DNA of 64,000 bases, taken from assembly GCF_051622035.1 (NCBI RefSeq), contig NC_135360.1, forward strand, positions 13,692,001-13,756,000, written 5' to 3'. Position 1 is the first letter of the stretch, and every line of letters starts with the position of its first letter. This document shows, in pieces, positions 54,635 through 64,000 of the stretch. Under the pieces are notes generated by a model, which saw only the letters and a program-made list of their open reading frames with translations, had not been told where the DNA came from and did no database searches. The translations under genes and the position numbers were made by a program. The stretch comes from Arctopsyche grandis (lineage: Eukaryota; Arthropoda; Insecta; Trichoptera; Hydropsychidae).

Positions 54635-56106
54635 TTTTACACGAGACCGGCTCTACACGATCTGCACACAACCGCACTCTGCGAACGACTGTCACTGTCA
54701 CCACTTTATCACCTGAACACACACACACTGTTATACAAAACATACATATACTACATATATCACACACGCCACACATGCTTAGTAAAGCTACATTTTCCTT
54801 TGCAAAATGACCTCAATCTTATAGTTCATAGCCTTTCAGACTCGCAATGATTAACAGGTCCTTTTTACGTGTAAAATTAGCGTAAGCACTAGTTGTTGGC
54901 CATTCTATAGTTGGCCACTTGGATTAAATGCCGATTCATAACACATGAATCAATACATTACTACATCTATTAGTATGTAATGTACAGGAGCATAATTTAA
55001 ATCAGATAAGGTACTCGGGTAATTTTTAACTTTAAAATCCCGACTATTCCAAATGTTTGTCCAACACTCGAGGCCAACCCTTTTCAGGCGGGGACCTGGT
55101 TGCAAAAAATATGTGGACTACAAAAAATCTGAATGATAGATGACATTAATGTAATATAAAATAAAAATGTATTCGAGAAGACTTATTTTTCGTTAGAATT
55201 TGTACAATATTTTGTTAGACTCGTCATAAAAAGCCATTAAATAAAAAGCAGTATATTTTTTGAAAGAAGAAGCAAGCGAGACGACTCTCATCTTCAGACC
55301 TCAGGTAATTCAGATGGTAAGTCTATATGTATATAAACCTTGTAAAAACAAAGAAAGACATCAAAAAATCTCTTATATATTGAACTATAAAAAATAATCG
55401 TAATATTTTAAAATAAAATCATTGAAGTGAAATTAAAAACAGGCAAATTTGAAAATATGGGACTGCTGTCTTACATTTTTGTGATTTTTATTGCTGATCT
55501 AAATGCTTCTAATTTTGGTATCTTATTAACCAATCTCACTATACATATTTATAAATTTTATACCTACTAACTAACTACAATTTGTTTTAAGATTAAAACT
55601 CAGCTTTCGCAGAAAACACTTCGATTTTCAACACACTAATGTTCAATTATACATATTAATTCGTATTTTAAAATAGTTCTGGATATTAGGGAAACGTGAC
55701 GAGTCGTTCTTTCATTTTTCATTATAAGTAATTAAACCACAATCTGCTTATTTGTATCTACAATCATAATTGTACAATTTTCTTATGAGTAAATTTAAGA
55801 ATGCAAGTTTAATAAATAAAAAGTTATCTCAAAGATCATAATTTGATAAAATAATAGCTAAAACATATAACATGTATAGTCTATGCTTTTATAATTAATG
55901 AATAGAGCATGTTTGCAGTAAAACACAGCTAATAGTGTGAATGACAATAAATGAATGGTAAATATTGATTTGGCCATAAGACGAGGCAAATCGTCCCGAG
56001 TATGTGACAGCGATCACTCGGTTGAGTTAGTGGACAGTCAACCAATCAGATTCGTAGCAGTGGATTTTGATCGGTGCTACGCCCCCTCCCAGGCGCCCCC
56101 ACAATC
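54635..56106. promoter_or_regulatory. Bidirectional promoter interval NIPSNAP/ANKFY1
   Basis: The 1.47 kb between two divergent start codons must hold both 5' UTRs and promoters. The part next to NIPSNAP is GC-richer. Immediately before the ANKFY1 start, 55955-56106 carries GGTGCTACGCCCCCTCCCAG, a plausible GC-rich 5' UTR. A hAT-end-like phrase (CGAGGCCAACCCTTTTCAGG) occurs at 55069 without a partner. Confidence 0.4.
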
Positions 56107-59102
56107 ATGGGTAACGAATTCTGTATTTTCAAATCTAATCCTTCCAAATTTTTATTAATCGATCAATTCATCGAATCCAACATACCTACCATTCCATCTC
56201 AAGTTTGGCCGATCCGCCCATTTATTAACCAACAAAATCGAATTTCAAATATATATAGGTATATATATTCTCGTCAAATGTTTTCAGCGTCTTCAGAGGT
56301 TGCCAAACTGCAACAACACTTAGCTCTCCTGAAAGAAGAGTATACTAAATTGCAAGCTCATTGTACCGAAGTAGAAAAGAAGTACAATCTAGCAGCTGCT
56401 TCGGCTGGAGATCTGAGCGAGACAAGTTTTATCGCGCGATTGCTAATGACAGTGTCTACCTTATACAACAGGGAATTGTATTCAGATATATCAATCAAGT
56501 TACAGAGCAAAACAATACCAGCTCATAAGTTTGTATTGAACGCAAGATCTGATGATTTCAATGAAGAGGCTCTAAAAAACGTCAAAGAATTGGGTTTGTA
56601 ATTTAAAATATTTTACACATTGATTATAACTGAATTGTACTGTAAACGTGGGGAAAAGTTCACTTTGTGATTTGGCATGTTTGCTATTTTTTTAATAATT
56701 TACTTTTCATTTATATGTATATCTAATTTGAATACAATACATTATGTGTATTTATTATGTGATCTTCTTAAGCCTGATTAACTAATTCCAATCCAATTAA
56801 AATATTATCGAATTTATTTGATATGGGGACCATAACAACAAGTATGGAAATACTTTAGACTTATTAATATTTACAATAAGATCATACTTTTTATTATTTT
56901 GCTACCCAAATTTAAAATAGTGATTTCTATGTGTTAAATTAATTTTTAGACTGGACTTCAATGTCGGACAACGTCGGAGAAGGTATGTTACGATGGATCT
57001 ACACAGATATTGTGGAATTTTCGCAAGGCGATGTGTTTGCAACACAACTGATGAAATTTGCTGCAACGCATAAGCTAGTCGGATTAGTTCGAAAGTGTGA
57101 AAAGGCTCTAATCAGCATTGTTAACGTTAGGTAAATATCCAATTTTATATTTACATACACATTGTAATAATATACGGTTTTCCTTATAAATTATTTTTAT
57201 TTCTATATTTTTGTAGGACTTGTGTAAAATTTTATTCAGCAGCTGATGAAATCAATGCAACAGCATTGAAAGATCATTGCTCCTCATTAATATCGGCCCA
57301 CTGGGAAGATTTGACAGGTAATTGTCGGTTTCTTAGTATGACAAGTATTAGTATATTTTTTATGGATATCATATCCAATCAATTGATGTATCACTTGAAT
57401 TTTTGATGACTTGACTTTCAATACTTAAGGCCAGGCATTGTCAACCTTTGACCCGCGGGTTATCAAGTAACTCATTTGACAATATCAAGTGACCCACCTG
57501 AGTTAACCAGTTAATGCTAGTCTTTTTTTCGTATAAGAAGTACCAAAAATATATATTTTTAAATATTTTATTTAAGAATATGCGTCAGATCAAAAATTAT
57601 TTGTTATCTACTGACGTTATAAGCAGAGATCGGAGGACAAGTTTCTTTTGCCCACAAAAAAAATGGTTTACTATTTTCAATTACCATTGTCAACCTTTTT
57701 TTTTTGCTTTCTTGCTTTGTAAGACAATAATAATTGACAATGGTGAACCATTTTTAGTGGGCAAAAGAAACTTGTCCATCGATCTCTGGTAATAAGTATG
57801 CATGAAGAAAATTTATTTGGAAAGGCATCTATGCAACAATTTGAGGAATGTAATGACAAAAGTTATGATCGTAAACAAAATAGTAGCACTATCTGCACTA
57901 ACACACTCGCTTCAAAGCTTTTTTGGAAGAAATTGAATCTAAATATGGAGATCTGCTGTTACATGCTGAAATACAATAGTTAAATCGGGGCAAAGTTCTT
58001 AACCCTTTTCCCGCGGCAATAAATATAGCGAACGAGCCCTGTATGCGGCACCTTTTTCGCGAATTTGGCAATCGAGTTTTCGACCTTAAATACAGAGTTT
58101 AATATTTACTCAAGTAACCAGATATGTTAATTAACACAAAGTATTATTTTAAACAATACAATACATAATATATCTCGTAGTTTTGGCTTAGTTGTCAAAT
58201 TCTTCATACAATTGAGACGTATCGTCCCCATTGTTCAACAGAACTCACACGTGCTACGTGACGTCACATAAACGAGGTTTCAGTATGGTTCCACAAAAAA
58301 CTAATTTTGACTGGTATATATGAATTTTAAGCAAATTGAATAGATGGCATTCAACTCTCAGTAATATATTCAACCAATTTTGAACCTTAAAACATTTGAA
58401 ATAGGCGCATATAAGGCTCAAAATCCCGTGCAAAGTTCAGAATTTCTATGGAAGACAACAGCGCTACATACTTGTCGCCCAAAGCTTCCATCGAAGACGG
58501 CCGCGGGCAAACGGTTAATAGATTTATACTGTTTTGATGACACAAATATTTCTTAACAAAATCGATAAAAGTTATTTCGAACTCCATGATAAACAAGTTT
58601 TTAAACGTTTGTTCTTAACGAAATAATGAACCATTATAATGATTTCAACGAACGACTCCAAGAAAATAACTATACAATTTTGAAAACGTACGAGGAATAG
58701 AAGAGTTTTTGTCTCAATAAAATGAATCTTATTATTCACTAAAAAACTGTTTCAAAATGAATATACCCACCGACCCGAAACATCTTCCTAATAGTTATAT
58801 TTTGGTTGATTTTGACCCGCAGCCAAAAAAGATTGCCGATGTCTGCTCTAGGCTCCCTTAGTTTATAAATAAAATGTTCAAAAAGTAATTCATTTTTGAA
58901 TACTAAATTTAAATTTAAAAATTATTAATTTCAATTAAAATATTTTCATTATTTACAATTAACAGGAGAAGATTTCGCCCATATGTCCAGTGCTCTATTA
59001 TACAGGATGTTGAAAAGCAAAACGTCCGAGCCGTTACATGCTGCTGTGCGATTGCTTAGAGAAGATGTGGTATTTCTTTGCCTTGTGGAGAACAACGCAA
59101 CT
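56107..59102 (+). CDS. ANKFY1: ANKFY1 / Rabankyrin-5, N-terminal BTB part
   Basis: Rab5 effector of early endosomes and macropinocytosis, built of a coiled coil, BTB domain, many ankyrin repeats and a C-terminal FYVE finger. Exons here: 56107-56110, 56288-56593, 56950-57130, 57217-57317, 58966-59102 (243 codons in phase). The first coding exon is only ATGG; splicing to 56288 gives MASSEVAKLQQHLALLKEEY, matching the orthologue start MAEEEVAKLxxHL. An in-frame ATG at 56278 (MFSASSEVAKL) is the unspliced alternative. The BTB region includes RELYSDISIKLQSKTIPAHK, FVLNARSDDF, then GMLRWIYTDIVEF and EDFAHMSSALLYRMLKSKT. The last exon ends EDVVFLCLVENNAT at phase 0. Ankyrin and FYVE exons are not in the window, so the gene continues beyond 64 kb across an intron of at least 4.9 kb. 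Confidence 0.92.
57624..57788. mobile_element. hAT MITE nested in the hAT remnant
   Basis: Inverted termini CAGAGATCGGAGGACAAGTT, then TCTTTTGCCCAC, and the complement ending CATCGATCTCTG. Flanking octamers GTTATAAG (57616-57623) and GTAATAAG (57789-57796) match at 7 of 8. Length is 165 bp. Confidence 0.75.
58003..58514. mobile_element. piggyBac-type MITE at TTAA
   Basis: Flanked by TTAA on both sides (57999-58002, 58515-58518). Termini are CCCTTTTCCCGCGGC on the left and, from the right, CCGTTTGCCCGCGGC, the CCCTTTGC-type end typical of piggyBac. Length is 512 bp; no transposase. It interrupts the hAT transposase between KVL and the following RF. Confidence 0.8.
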
Positions 59103-59942
59103 GTAAGTTTTAAATATTATGTTATTCACTCTTTATTATTTTACATTCGTATATTGCCTGGAATTTTATATTTAAAAAATACAAATCGGTTGTATAAATA
59201 ATATTTATTACATACTTACATTAAAAATCACAGTTAAAAAATGTTTCTTAACAAATTATGGAGCAGTTTTTAATTTTTTTTATAAGACAGATTGGTATAC
59301 ATACATAGTGTAGCTTTTGAAGCGAAAATTTACTTTATTTGGAGTATTTTTAAGTTGTAGCTTAATTAATTTACAATATATCGAACGATTTAATAGAAAA
59401 ATTAAGCACACAAACATTACACTTTGTTATTGACGTGTATCTCATTTATTTATATTTTTTATTATGCTCATTGAATATATGTATAGTCGGTAGATGTAAT
59501 ATTTGAAAATAATTATTTGAGTATTTTTTTTTAATAATGAACTATACTAATTGTACATATTCACGTTGATATAAGATTTTTTTTGAGGATTAAAAATTGG
59601 TGAACATAATCTTTCACCGATTTGACTATTATTTTAATCAGATATTTCTTAATATTTCTATTCCTTTTGAATAATTCTATTATCATTTTTGGAATAAATT
59701 TAAAATTTATACACATATATATAAAAATAATATTCGTTAAGTGTTTTGTATACATATATAAAAATATGTAAATCTGAAATCAAAATATAAATGCAAGATA
59801 TTTTTTACTAATAAATTTCCTATACATTAAATCCTCTTGTTAATATGTCTATAAACACTCCACTAATCTTCTGCGCCACATAATGAACGGTGTTTAAAGA
59901 AAATAGTTTTTCATTTCGACTCATCTATCTGTGGCATTTTCA
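59103..59942. other. ANKFY1 intron, AT-rich, nothing seen
   Basis: Very AT-rich with several spurious short frames. It probably includes the 3' UTR of the minus-strand Ly6 gene. Confidence 0.5.
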
Positions 59943-60497
59943 CTATTCCATACTTCTGAAATATTTTATTGCGTTGAACACAAAAATAACAGCCATTGCG
60001 TCAGTGTGATAACTCAAATCACTGCGGTCGTTGGACTGTGCCGAATTACACAGATTTCTCCGACAGTAACAATATTCGGTTGGCAAAGTTCTGGCACCTT
60101 TGTCGTCTTGAACCTGACATCCTTCTTCGTACGCCTCTTCGATGTCTATCTCTTTGTGCCACTGGTTGTCTCGGTAGACTTGATGATCGCGCTTCTGTGC
60201 AGCACAATCTCGCAAAACTCCTTGTATTAAATCTTGAAAAAAATTAAACACACCAAGTTAGATTGATCCCCCTTAATTTAGGTACTAATAGTATCTTCGT
60301 TCTACTAAATTTAACAATACCTCCATTGCGAAGTGGCAATTGAAATGCTTTCTTCATACACATTGTCGAATATGGACAATCGACTACATATTTTTCTGAG
60401 TAATCAAAATCGACGCACAATCTAGAAGTTTCGTTGCTGAATAATCCTGGTGGAGATATGGTACAATGGTAGCACTGTAATGCTGAAGCGAAATTAC
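59943..60497 (-). CDS. Ly6/uPAR (three-finger) domain protein, partial
   Basis: A secreted or GPI-anchored Ly6/uPAR-superfamily protein; insect members act in septate junctions, channel regulation and neuronal excitability. Two exons, 60497-60321 and 60220-59943, join in phase. The mature start ALQCYHCTISPPG gives the LxCYxC signature; further cysteines follow in RLCVDF, VVDCPYSTMCMKK, VLRDCAAQ, EEGCQV and the closing EYCYCRRNLCNSAQ. That is ten cysteines including the CCxxxxCN-type end. The C-terminus AMAVIFVFNAI is a short hydrophobic stretch that could be a GPI-attachment signal. Residues GNFASA before it end a signal peptide whose N-terminal exon (ending with one extra base) lies upstream and was not found. 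The gene is nested, antisense, in an ANKFY1 intron. Confidence 0.85.
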
Positions 60498-60830
60498 CTG
60501 AAATTAAAAAAAATGTAATTTTTTTCAATAATAATAATTACAAAATAATTTAAACAATATGTACATATGTAGGTATATAGTTTAGTTTACAACTAAAGAA
60601 CTTTTGTGGGTAAACATTAGCATATTTATGTACATATATTATGAACTAAAATATTATTATGTATACTTTTTAAATCAAAACACACACTAGTTTTTTTTCA
60701 CTACCTTACTTTTACATTTGCTTTTAATATTTACTAACCTATATCTACTGAGTTTGAATATGATAATATTTGCCTATAATAGCTAGTTACATCGATTTTA
60801 TTATGTATGCGGATTTACTCAAAATTTATA

Positions 60831-61094
60831 GGAACGTAATATTATAATTGAAAGTGGCATAAGTCTACGTTTTCTTCATTTCGAGAAATATCTCGCAAAA
60901 CATTAAATATAATGGTTTTGCATTGAACAGTATTTAAAAATACTCTTGGGCTGTAATACGTTTATTCTGATTTTCCGAGATTCTGGACATATCGAATTAA
61001 AAGAAGTGATAATAATTTGTGAATTCCGTCAAACAGAAATAGTATTTTTGTAACTGAAAATCGAACTTTCGGCACTCTCAAATATAACGGCTCA
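60831..61094. repeat. TA-type MITE, family M1 copy D
   Basis: Right end CTCTCAAATATAACGGCTCA matches the family. The left end is degraded to ATTATAATTGAAAGTGGCAT. The interior CTCGCAAAACATTAAATATA and GTAATACGTTTATTCTG match copies B and C. Confidence 0.75.
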
Positions 61095-61124
61095 ATTATA
61101 GGCTTTGGACTGACTATATAGAGT

Positions 61125-61265
61125 TATGAGATTAAAATTGCAATAGGCGAGTCACGTAGCAAGAAGAACGGTGGACAAAATAAATGCTGGAATGGTACCG
61201 GAGAGAATGTAAGAGAATGTAAAAGAATGAAAAAAAGGTCGCAAACAAGATGGGTGGATGAAATT
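61125..61265 (+). mobile_element. LINE ORF2 C-terminal scrap
   Basis: The translation passes through HVARRTV-like VARRTVDKINAGMV and RSQTRWVDEIIKILV. It resembles the C-terminal W..R..KRP..RW.D.I motif of RTE/Jockey LINE ORF2 proteins. Frameshifted and short. Confidence 0.45.
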
Positions 61266-61377
61266 ATAAAAATACTGGTGACCTTTTATACGTTTATTTC
61301 GCTTTTTGAACGATATATACATATTATAATATTAAAGCACATATATTATAATAACTTATTTTTTTGACAACTAATCG

Positions 61378-61711
61378 CGTACCACTAGCGGATCTAAAAA
61401 AAGGTCAAAAATACTAAATAAAAAGATCTTGCCAAAAGAACTATACCATAAATTGTAAAAACTTATTTTTTGCATAGATAATAGCGCGAAATGTCACTTT
61501 TCATCTAGCATTAAAATTGGTCCATCTACCTGGATGGGTCGTAATAAAAACAGTCGAGCAATTAATTATATAAAATTAAAATTAAACGAATTAAAATATA
61601 CATAAATATAAAATACAAATCAAAACTGTTGTAAATAATGAAATTATGTATATAAGAAAAATTCGTCCAAGGGGGGGGCATAACACCCCCCCCCCCCTTG
61701 AATCCGCCTAA
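61378..61711. mobile_element. Possible hAT MITE with poly-G/poly-C hairpin
   Basis: The left CACTAGCGGATCTAAAAAAA and the right CTTGAATCCGCCTAA are loosely complementary CGGATC ends. Near the right end GGGGGGGGCATAACACCCCCCCC forms a G/C hairpin (61672-61697). Flanking ATCGCGTA and GTCGCGAA match at 6 of 8. Confidence 0.4.
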
Positions 61712-62137
61712 GTCGCGAACTTAAATCGTATCTCTAAGTGTATTAGTATTATTTTGTGTATTATGAATGCAGTAAAAGAATTTATCTCTATTGAAAAGTT
61801 AATCGGTTTAACTACAATATATATATGAAATTTTGATTTGCGTATTCCAACCACTCACCATTTGCGGTTTTCTTTATTATGCATATTTTTTTATGAATAA
61901 TAAGAAATGCGGTTTATAATCGACATCAATTTTCAGAAAATTTATATGATTTTACACTCAATTATTTCTTGTTGTTTTTGTATTTATATCGAAAATATAT
62001 ATCAGCTTATTCACAATGAGCTATGTAATTGAACAAAGAATAGATGAAAGTATTGCGCCTAAGCCCTGACACTACGGATATTGAATTAACGTCCAGTGAT
62101 TCGATTACGATCGTTCTAAACTACTCCAGAGGTTCAC

Positions 62138-62350
62138 TTAATAGTCCAATGATTGTCGACCTGATGGACGGCCCGTCGTCACAGAATACATTTTGCCTCT
62201 ATACATAAGATAAGCACATTTTGTCAAATTTTGACCGGGATCTTTCATTTCCCAAGGGCATAATTTCCTGCAACGTCTCTCATTTCTCATATAAAATTCA
62301 CGACACGCAACCATAGTCTCATTGTTTCCAACGGACGTACCGGTAATGAC
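62138..62350 (-). CDS. Unrecognised Cys-rich frame, candidate terminal exon
   Basis: A 70-codon minus-strand frame ends at a TAA (62138-62140). It reads TSVGNNETMVACREFYMRNE, then RRCRKLCPWEMKDPGQNL, TKCAYLMYRGKMYSV. Four cysteines and an N-glycosylation site (NLT) suggest an extracellular protein, but I do not recognise the family. An acceptor-like AG precedes it (AATAATAGTGAG), so it could be the last exon of a gene whose other exons are outside the window. The surrounding 62.08-62.46 kb is less AT-rich than its neighbours. It may also be chance. Confidence 0.2.
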   Translation of the reverse strand, partial: VITGTSVGNNETMVACREFYMRNERRCRKLCPWEMKDPGQNLTKCAYLMYRGKMYSVTTGRPSGRQSLDY

Positions 62351-63109
62351 TCACTATTATTAATGGGCTTCGATTTCGATAAAAGTTTCTCATCTCGTGT
62401 AGGGACAGCCGACCTCAATTATAATAGGTTTCGTGTTTGGACTTATAGAGATCAGTCGGCTGGTGTCAAAAAAAAAAAAAGAAAGAAGAAATGCCGTTTA
62501 TATTGTATGTATGTAGCAACCGTTAGTTCAAAACAGCATCCTCCTTTCACTTTTGACCCACGAAGCCCATAAAGCAAATTTCAAATTATCATTGTTATAG
62601 GTAGTTAATAGGTCATCTTCGAATTCGATAATGACTTGAATGGCGTCGAGTATTATATGCACACTATTGTTGTGGGAATTGTGCAGCATGCACATCGCCA
62701 CTATCACCAACATCCTGTTCAGATTATTACGATTTTTAACGTGCATCTCTTCGAACAAAACAGCTACATACGAACGACTGCATTGGTGGCAGAAGATATT
62801 TTTATTTTTCGATATTATTCATAGATTTTCCGCTAGTTCTAATATCACTGAATTGAATGCTAGAATATTTATATCCAAATATCTGCAGACGTAAAGCGGA
62901 AGTTGCGCCTGTTATGTGAATTCATGAAGATGATTCAAAATCTATACATACAATGTCTAAATTCGTGCAATGAATATATAAAGTTATTTTAACTATTGTA
63001 AGCGTGAAACATGTCTTGGCGGTTTAGAAAGCGTGGCTGTATAGTAATTGTCATACTTTTTAAAGCGAAATCTATTGGAAAAGTTTCTCGTTTCCAATGC
63101 TAGTATGAA

Positions 63110-63315
63110 ACGATTCCATGGAAAAACGTTCACGGATAAAACGCACACCGACATTAGATATGTCCATAACAGAACGTTCAAACACAATGCTCATACGACA
63201 GATCGTCACGGACAAACGCTCGCCGACATATTGTGCACTTTAGAACATTCACGGACAAAATGTTAACACGACAGAATGTCCACGCACAAAATGTTCACAC
63301 GTTCAAAAACGGTTT
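63110..63315. repeat. Degenerate tandem repeat of CACGGACAAAATGTTC words
   Basis: Alternating variants of ACGTTCACGGATAAAACG, CACGACAGAATGTCCACG and GCACAAAATGTTCACACG run for about 200 bp with a loose period of 16-20. No inverted termini. Spurious frames on both strands overlap it. Confidence 0.65.
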
Positions 63316-64000
63316 TTTTTACGAAAAAAACGTTAAAGAATTCAATGAAAAGTGTGATGATGAAGATTTACATAATGTCCTTTCTCTGATTTATAAATAT
63401 AGATAAGCCAGTCTCGACTAAATTAATTTACAAAGTACATATGTACGTACAAACTTCATCACAAACAAACGTACATAATTATGTACGTAAAAACTTCATC
63501 ACATTAAATTAAAATAGCTGTTAAATATTTTTTGATTATTGCAAAATTAATTTTTGAACACAAATTGGAATCATTTAAGCACGGTAGATTTTTATCGCTT
63601 AATGAAAATTAATTGCTTGGTATAAAAGTTCTTCACATCACATCATATTTTTCCGGGGTCAATTTAACCGAGTATAATTGGAATTGACAACAAACATGCT
63701 AGATTCATATTTATTATTCTGTAATACATGAACTCTTGTCCTATGCGGAGCTGGATACTTTCGCAAGCCACCCATCTATCTACATACATACATATTGCGG
63801 AAATCACGCCATCCAGTTTCCCGCATTTACAATCTGAGTTTGACCTCATATGATTAAAATTTTGTCGTCTAACATTTCACCCACCTGTTATTTATATAGA
63901 ATATGAAAATCTAGGCAGTTTCAAGTGATATTTAATTTTGCAGGTGATTTTTGACATATATTTTGACGTACGTACATACGTACTTTTGTTTCGATCTAAT

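Larger units (their letters stand above)
57430..58850 (+). mobile_element. hAT remnant with DUF4371-like transposase, nested insertions
   Basis: The left end resembles CAGGCATTGTCAACCTTTGA, then CCCGCGGGT. The right end, read inward, is AGAGCAGACATCGGCAATCT, then GGCTGCGGGTC. Between them 57850-58000 encodes hAT transposase pieces in two frames (VNKIVALSALTHSLQS, then AFLEEIESKYGDLLLHAEIQ), the second with a stop before LNRGKVL. The coding resumes after the piggyBac MITE at 58003-58514. Later residues DFNERLQENN (about 58640) also fit. The element is frameshifted and dead. Outer termini are approximate; no clean octamer duplication. Confidence 0.6.
61712..64000. other. ANKFY1 intron continuation
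   Basis: Holds the Cys-rich frame at 62138-62350 and the degenerate repeat at 63110-63315; otherwise unique AT-rich sequence. No ankyrin or FYVE exon of ANKFY1 was found here. Confidence 0.5.

Noticed and set aside
54398-54850. 150-codon plus-strand frame
   Set aside because: Antisense to the NIPSNAP leader exon and its GC-rich surroundings; no protein family seen.
59931-60247. Two plus-strand frames of 99 and 83 residues
   Set aside because: Antisense shadows of the Ly6 exon, whose cysteine pattern and phase support the minus strand.
62363-62758. Plus-strand 69-codon frame and minus-strand 76-codon frame
   Set aside because: No family similarity, no splice signals in phase with neighbours; the minus-strand hydrophobic stretch was considered as a Ly6 signal peptide but no suitable donor follows it.

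Overview
The window is AT-rich, intron-rich DNA from an animal nuclear genome, almost certainly an insect. The protein-coding genes match conserved insect/metazoan orthologues, the introns are short and GT-AG apart from a few expanded by transposons, and palindromic ACATACATATGTATGTAC-type motifs recur throughout. I cannot fix the order: the genes have more introns than I recall for Drosophila, but I saw no order-specific marker. No bacterial, organellar, tRNA, rRNA or CRISPR features were seen.

Layout. 1-5.3 kb is transposon debris: a LINE reverse-transcriptase fragment, a broken hAT, a SINE, a 235-bp TA microsatellite, a hAT MITE, and a hAT with 8-bp target duplication sitting in the tip of a TA-flanked MITE. 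5.9-25.8 kb (minus) is a complete SGSM1/2-type RUN-TBC RabGAP gene. Its 22 coding blocks join in phase to 1154 codons, and its 10.8-kb intron 2 is packed with foldback, Helitron, Harbinger, hAT and solo-LTR insertions. 29.4-31.8 kb (plus) is VPS33A, convergent with single-exon Exo84 at 32.3-34.4 kb (minus). 34.6-35.0 kb (minus) holds two in-phase exons of an unrecognised gene. 35.4-38.1 kb is a transposon cluster (Helitron, hAT MITE, Harbinger, solo LTR with a 53-bp tandem repeat), then a GC-rich, probably promoter-bearing block. 41.0-46.2 kb (plus) is the Tao (TAOK) Ste20-like kinase with 18 coding exons and a long AT-rich 3' flank. 50.6-54.6 kb (minus) is NIPSNAP, complete with a mitochondrial leader exon, divergent from ANKFY1/Rabankyrin-5 (56.1 kb onward, plus), which leaves the window after its BTB region. 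The first large ANKFY1 intron carries a hAT with a piggyBac MITE inside its transposase. The next one hosts a minus-strand Ly6/uPAR-type gene.

How the genes relate. Several act in membrane traffic: VPS33A (HOPS/CORVET fusion), Exo84 (exocyst tethering), SGSM (Rab GTPase regulation) and ANKFY1 (Rab5 effector). That may simply reflect linkage; no operon-like logic is expected here. Tao is a MAP3K/Hippo-pathway kinase and NIPSNAP is mitochondrial.

Exon boundaries were inferred by hand from homology, GT-AG signals and reading phase, and every multi-exon model was checked for phase arithmetic. Transposon boundaries rest on visible terminal inverted repeats and target-site duplications. Family names come from recognition, not from a database search.
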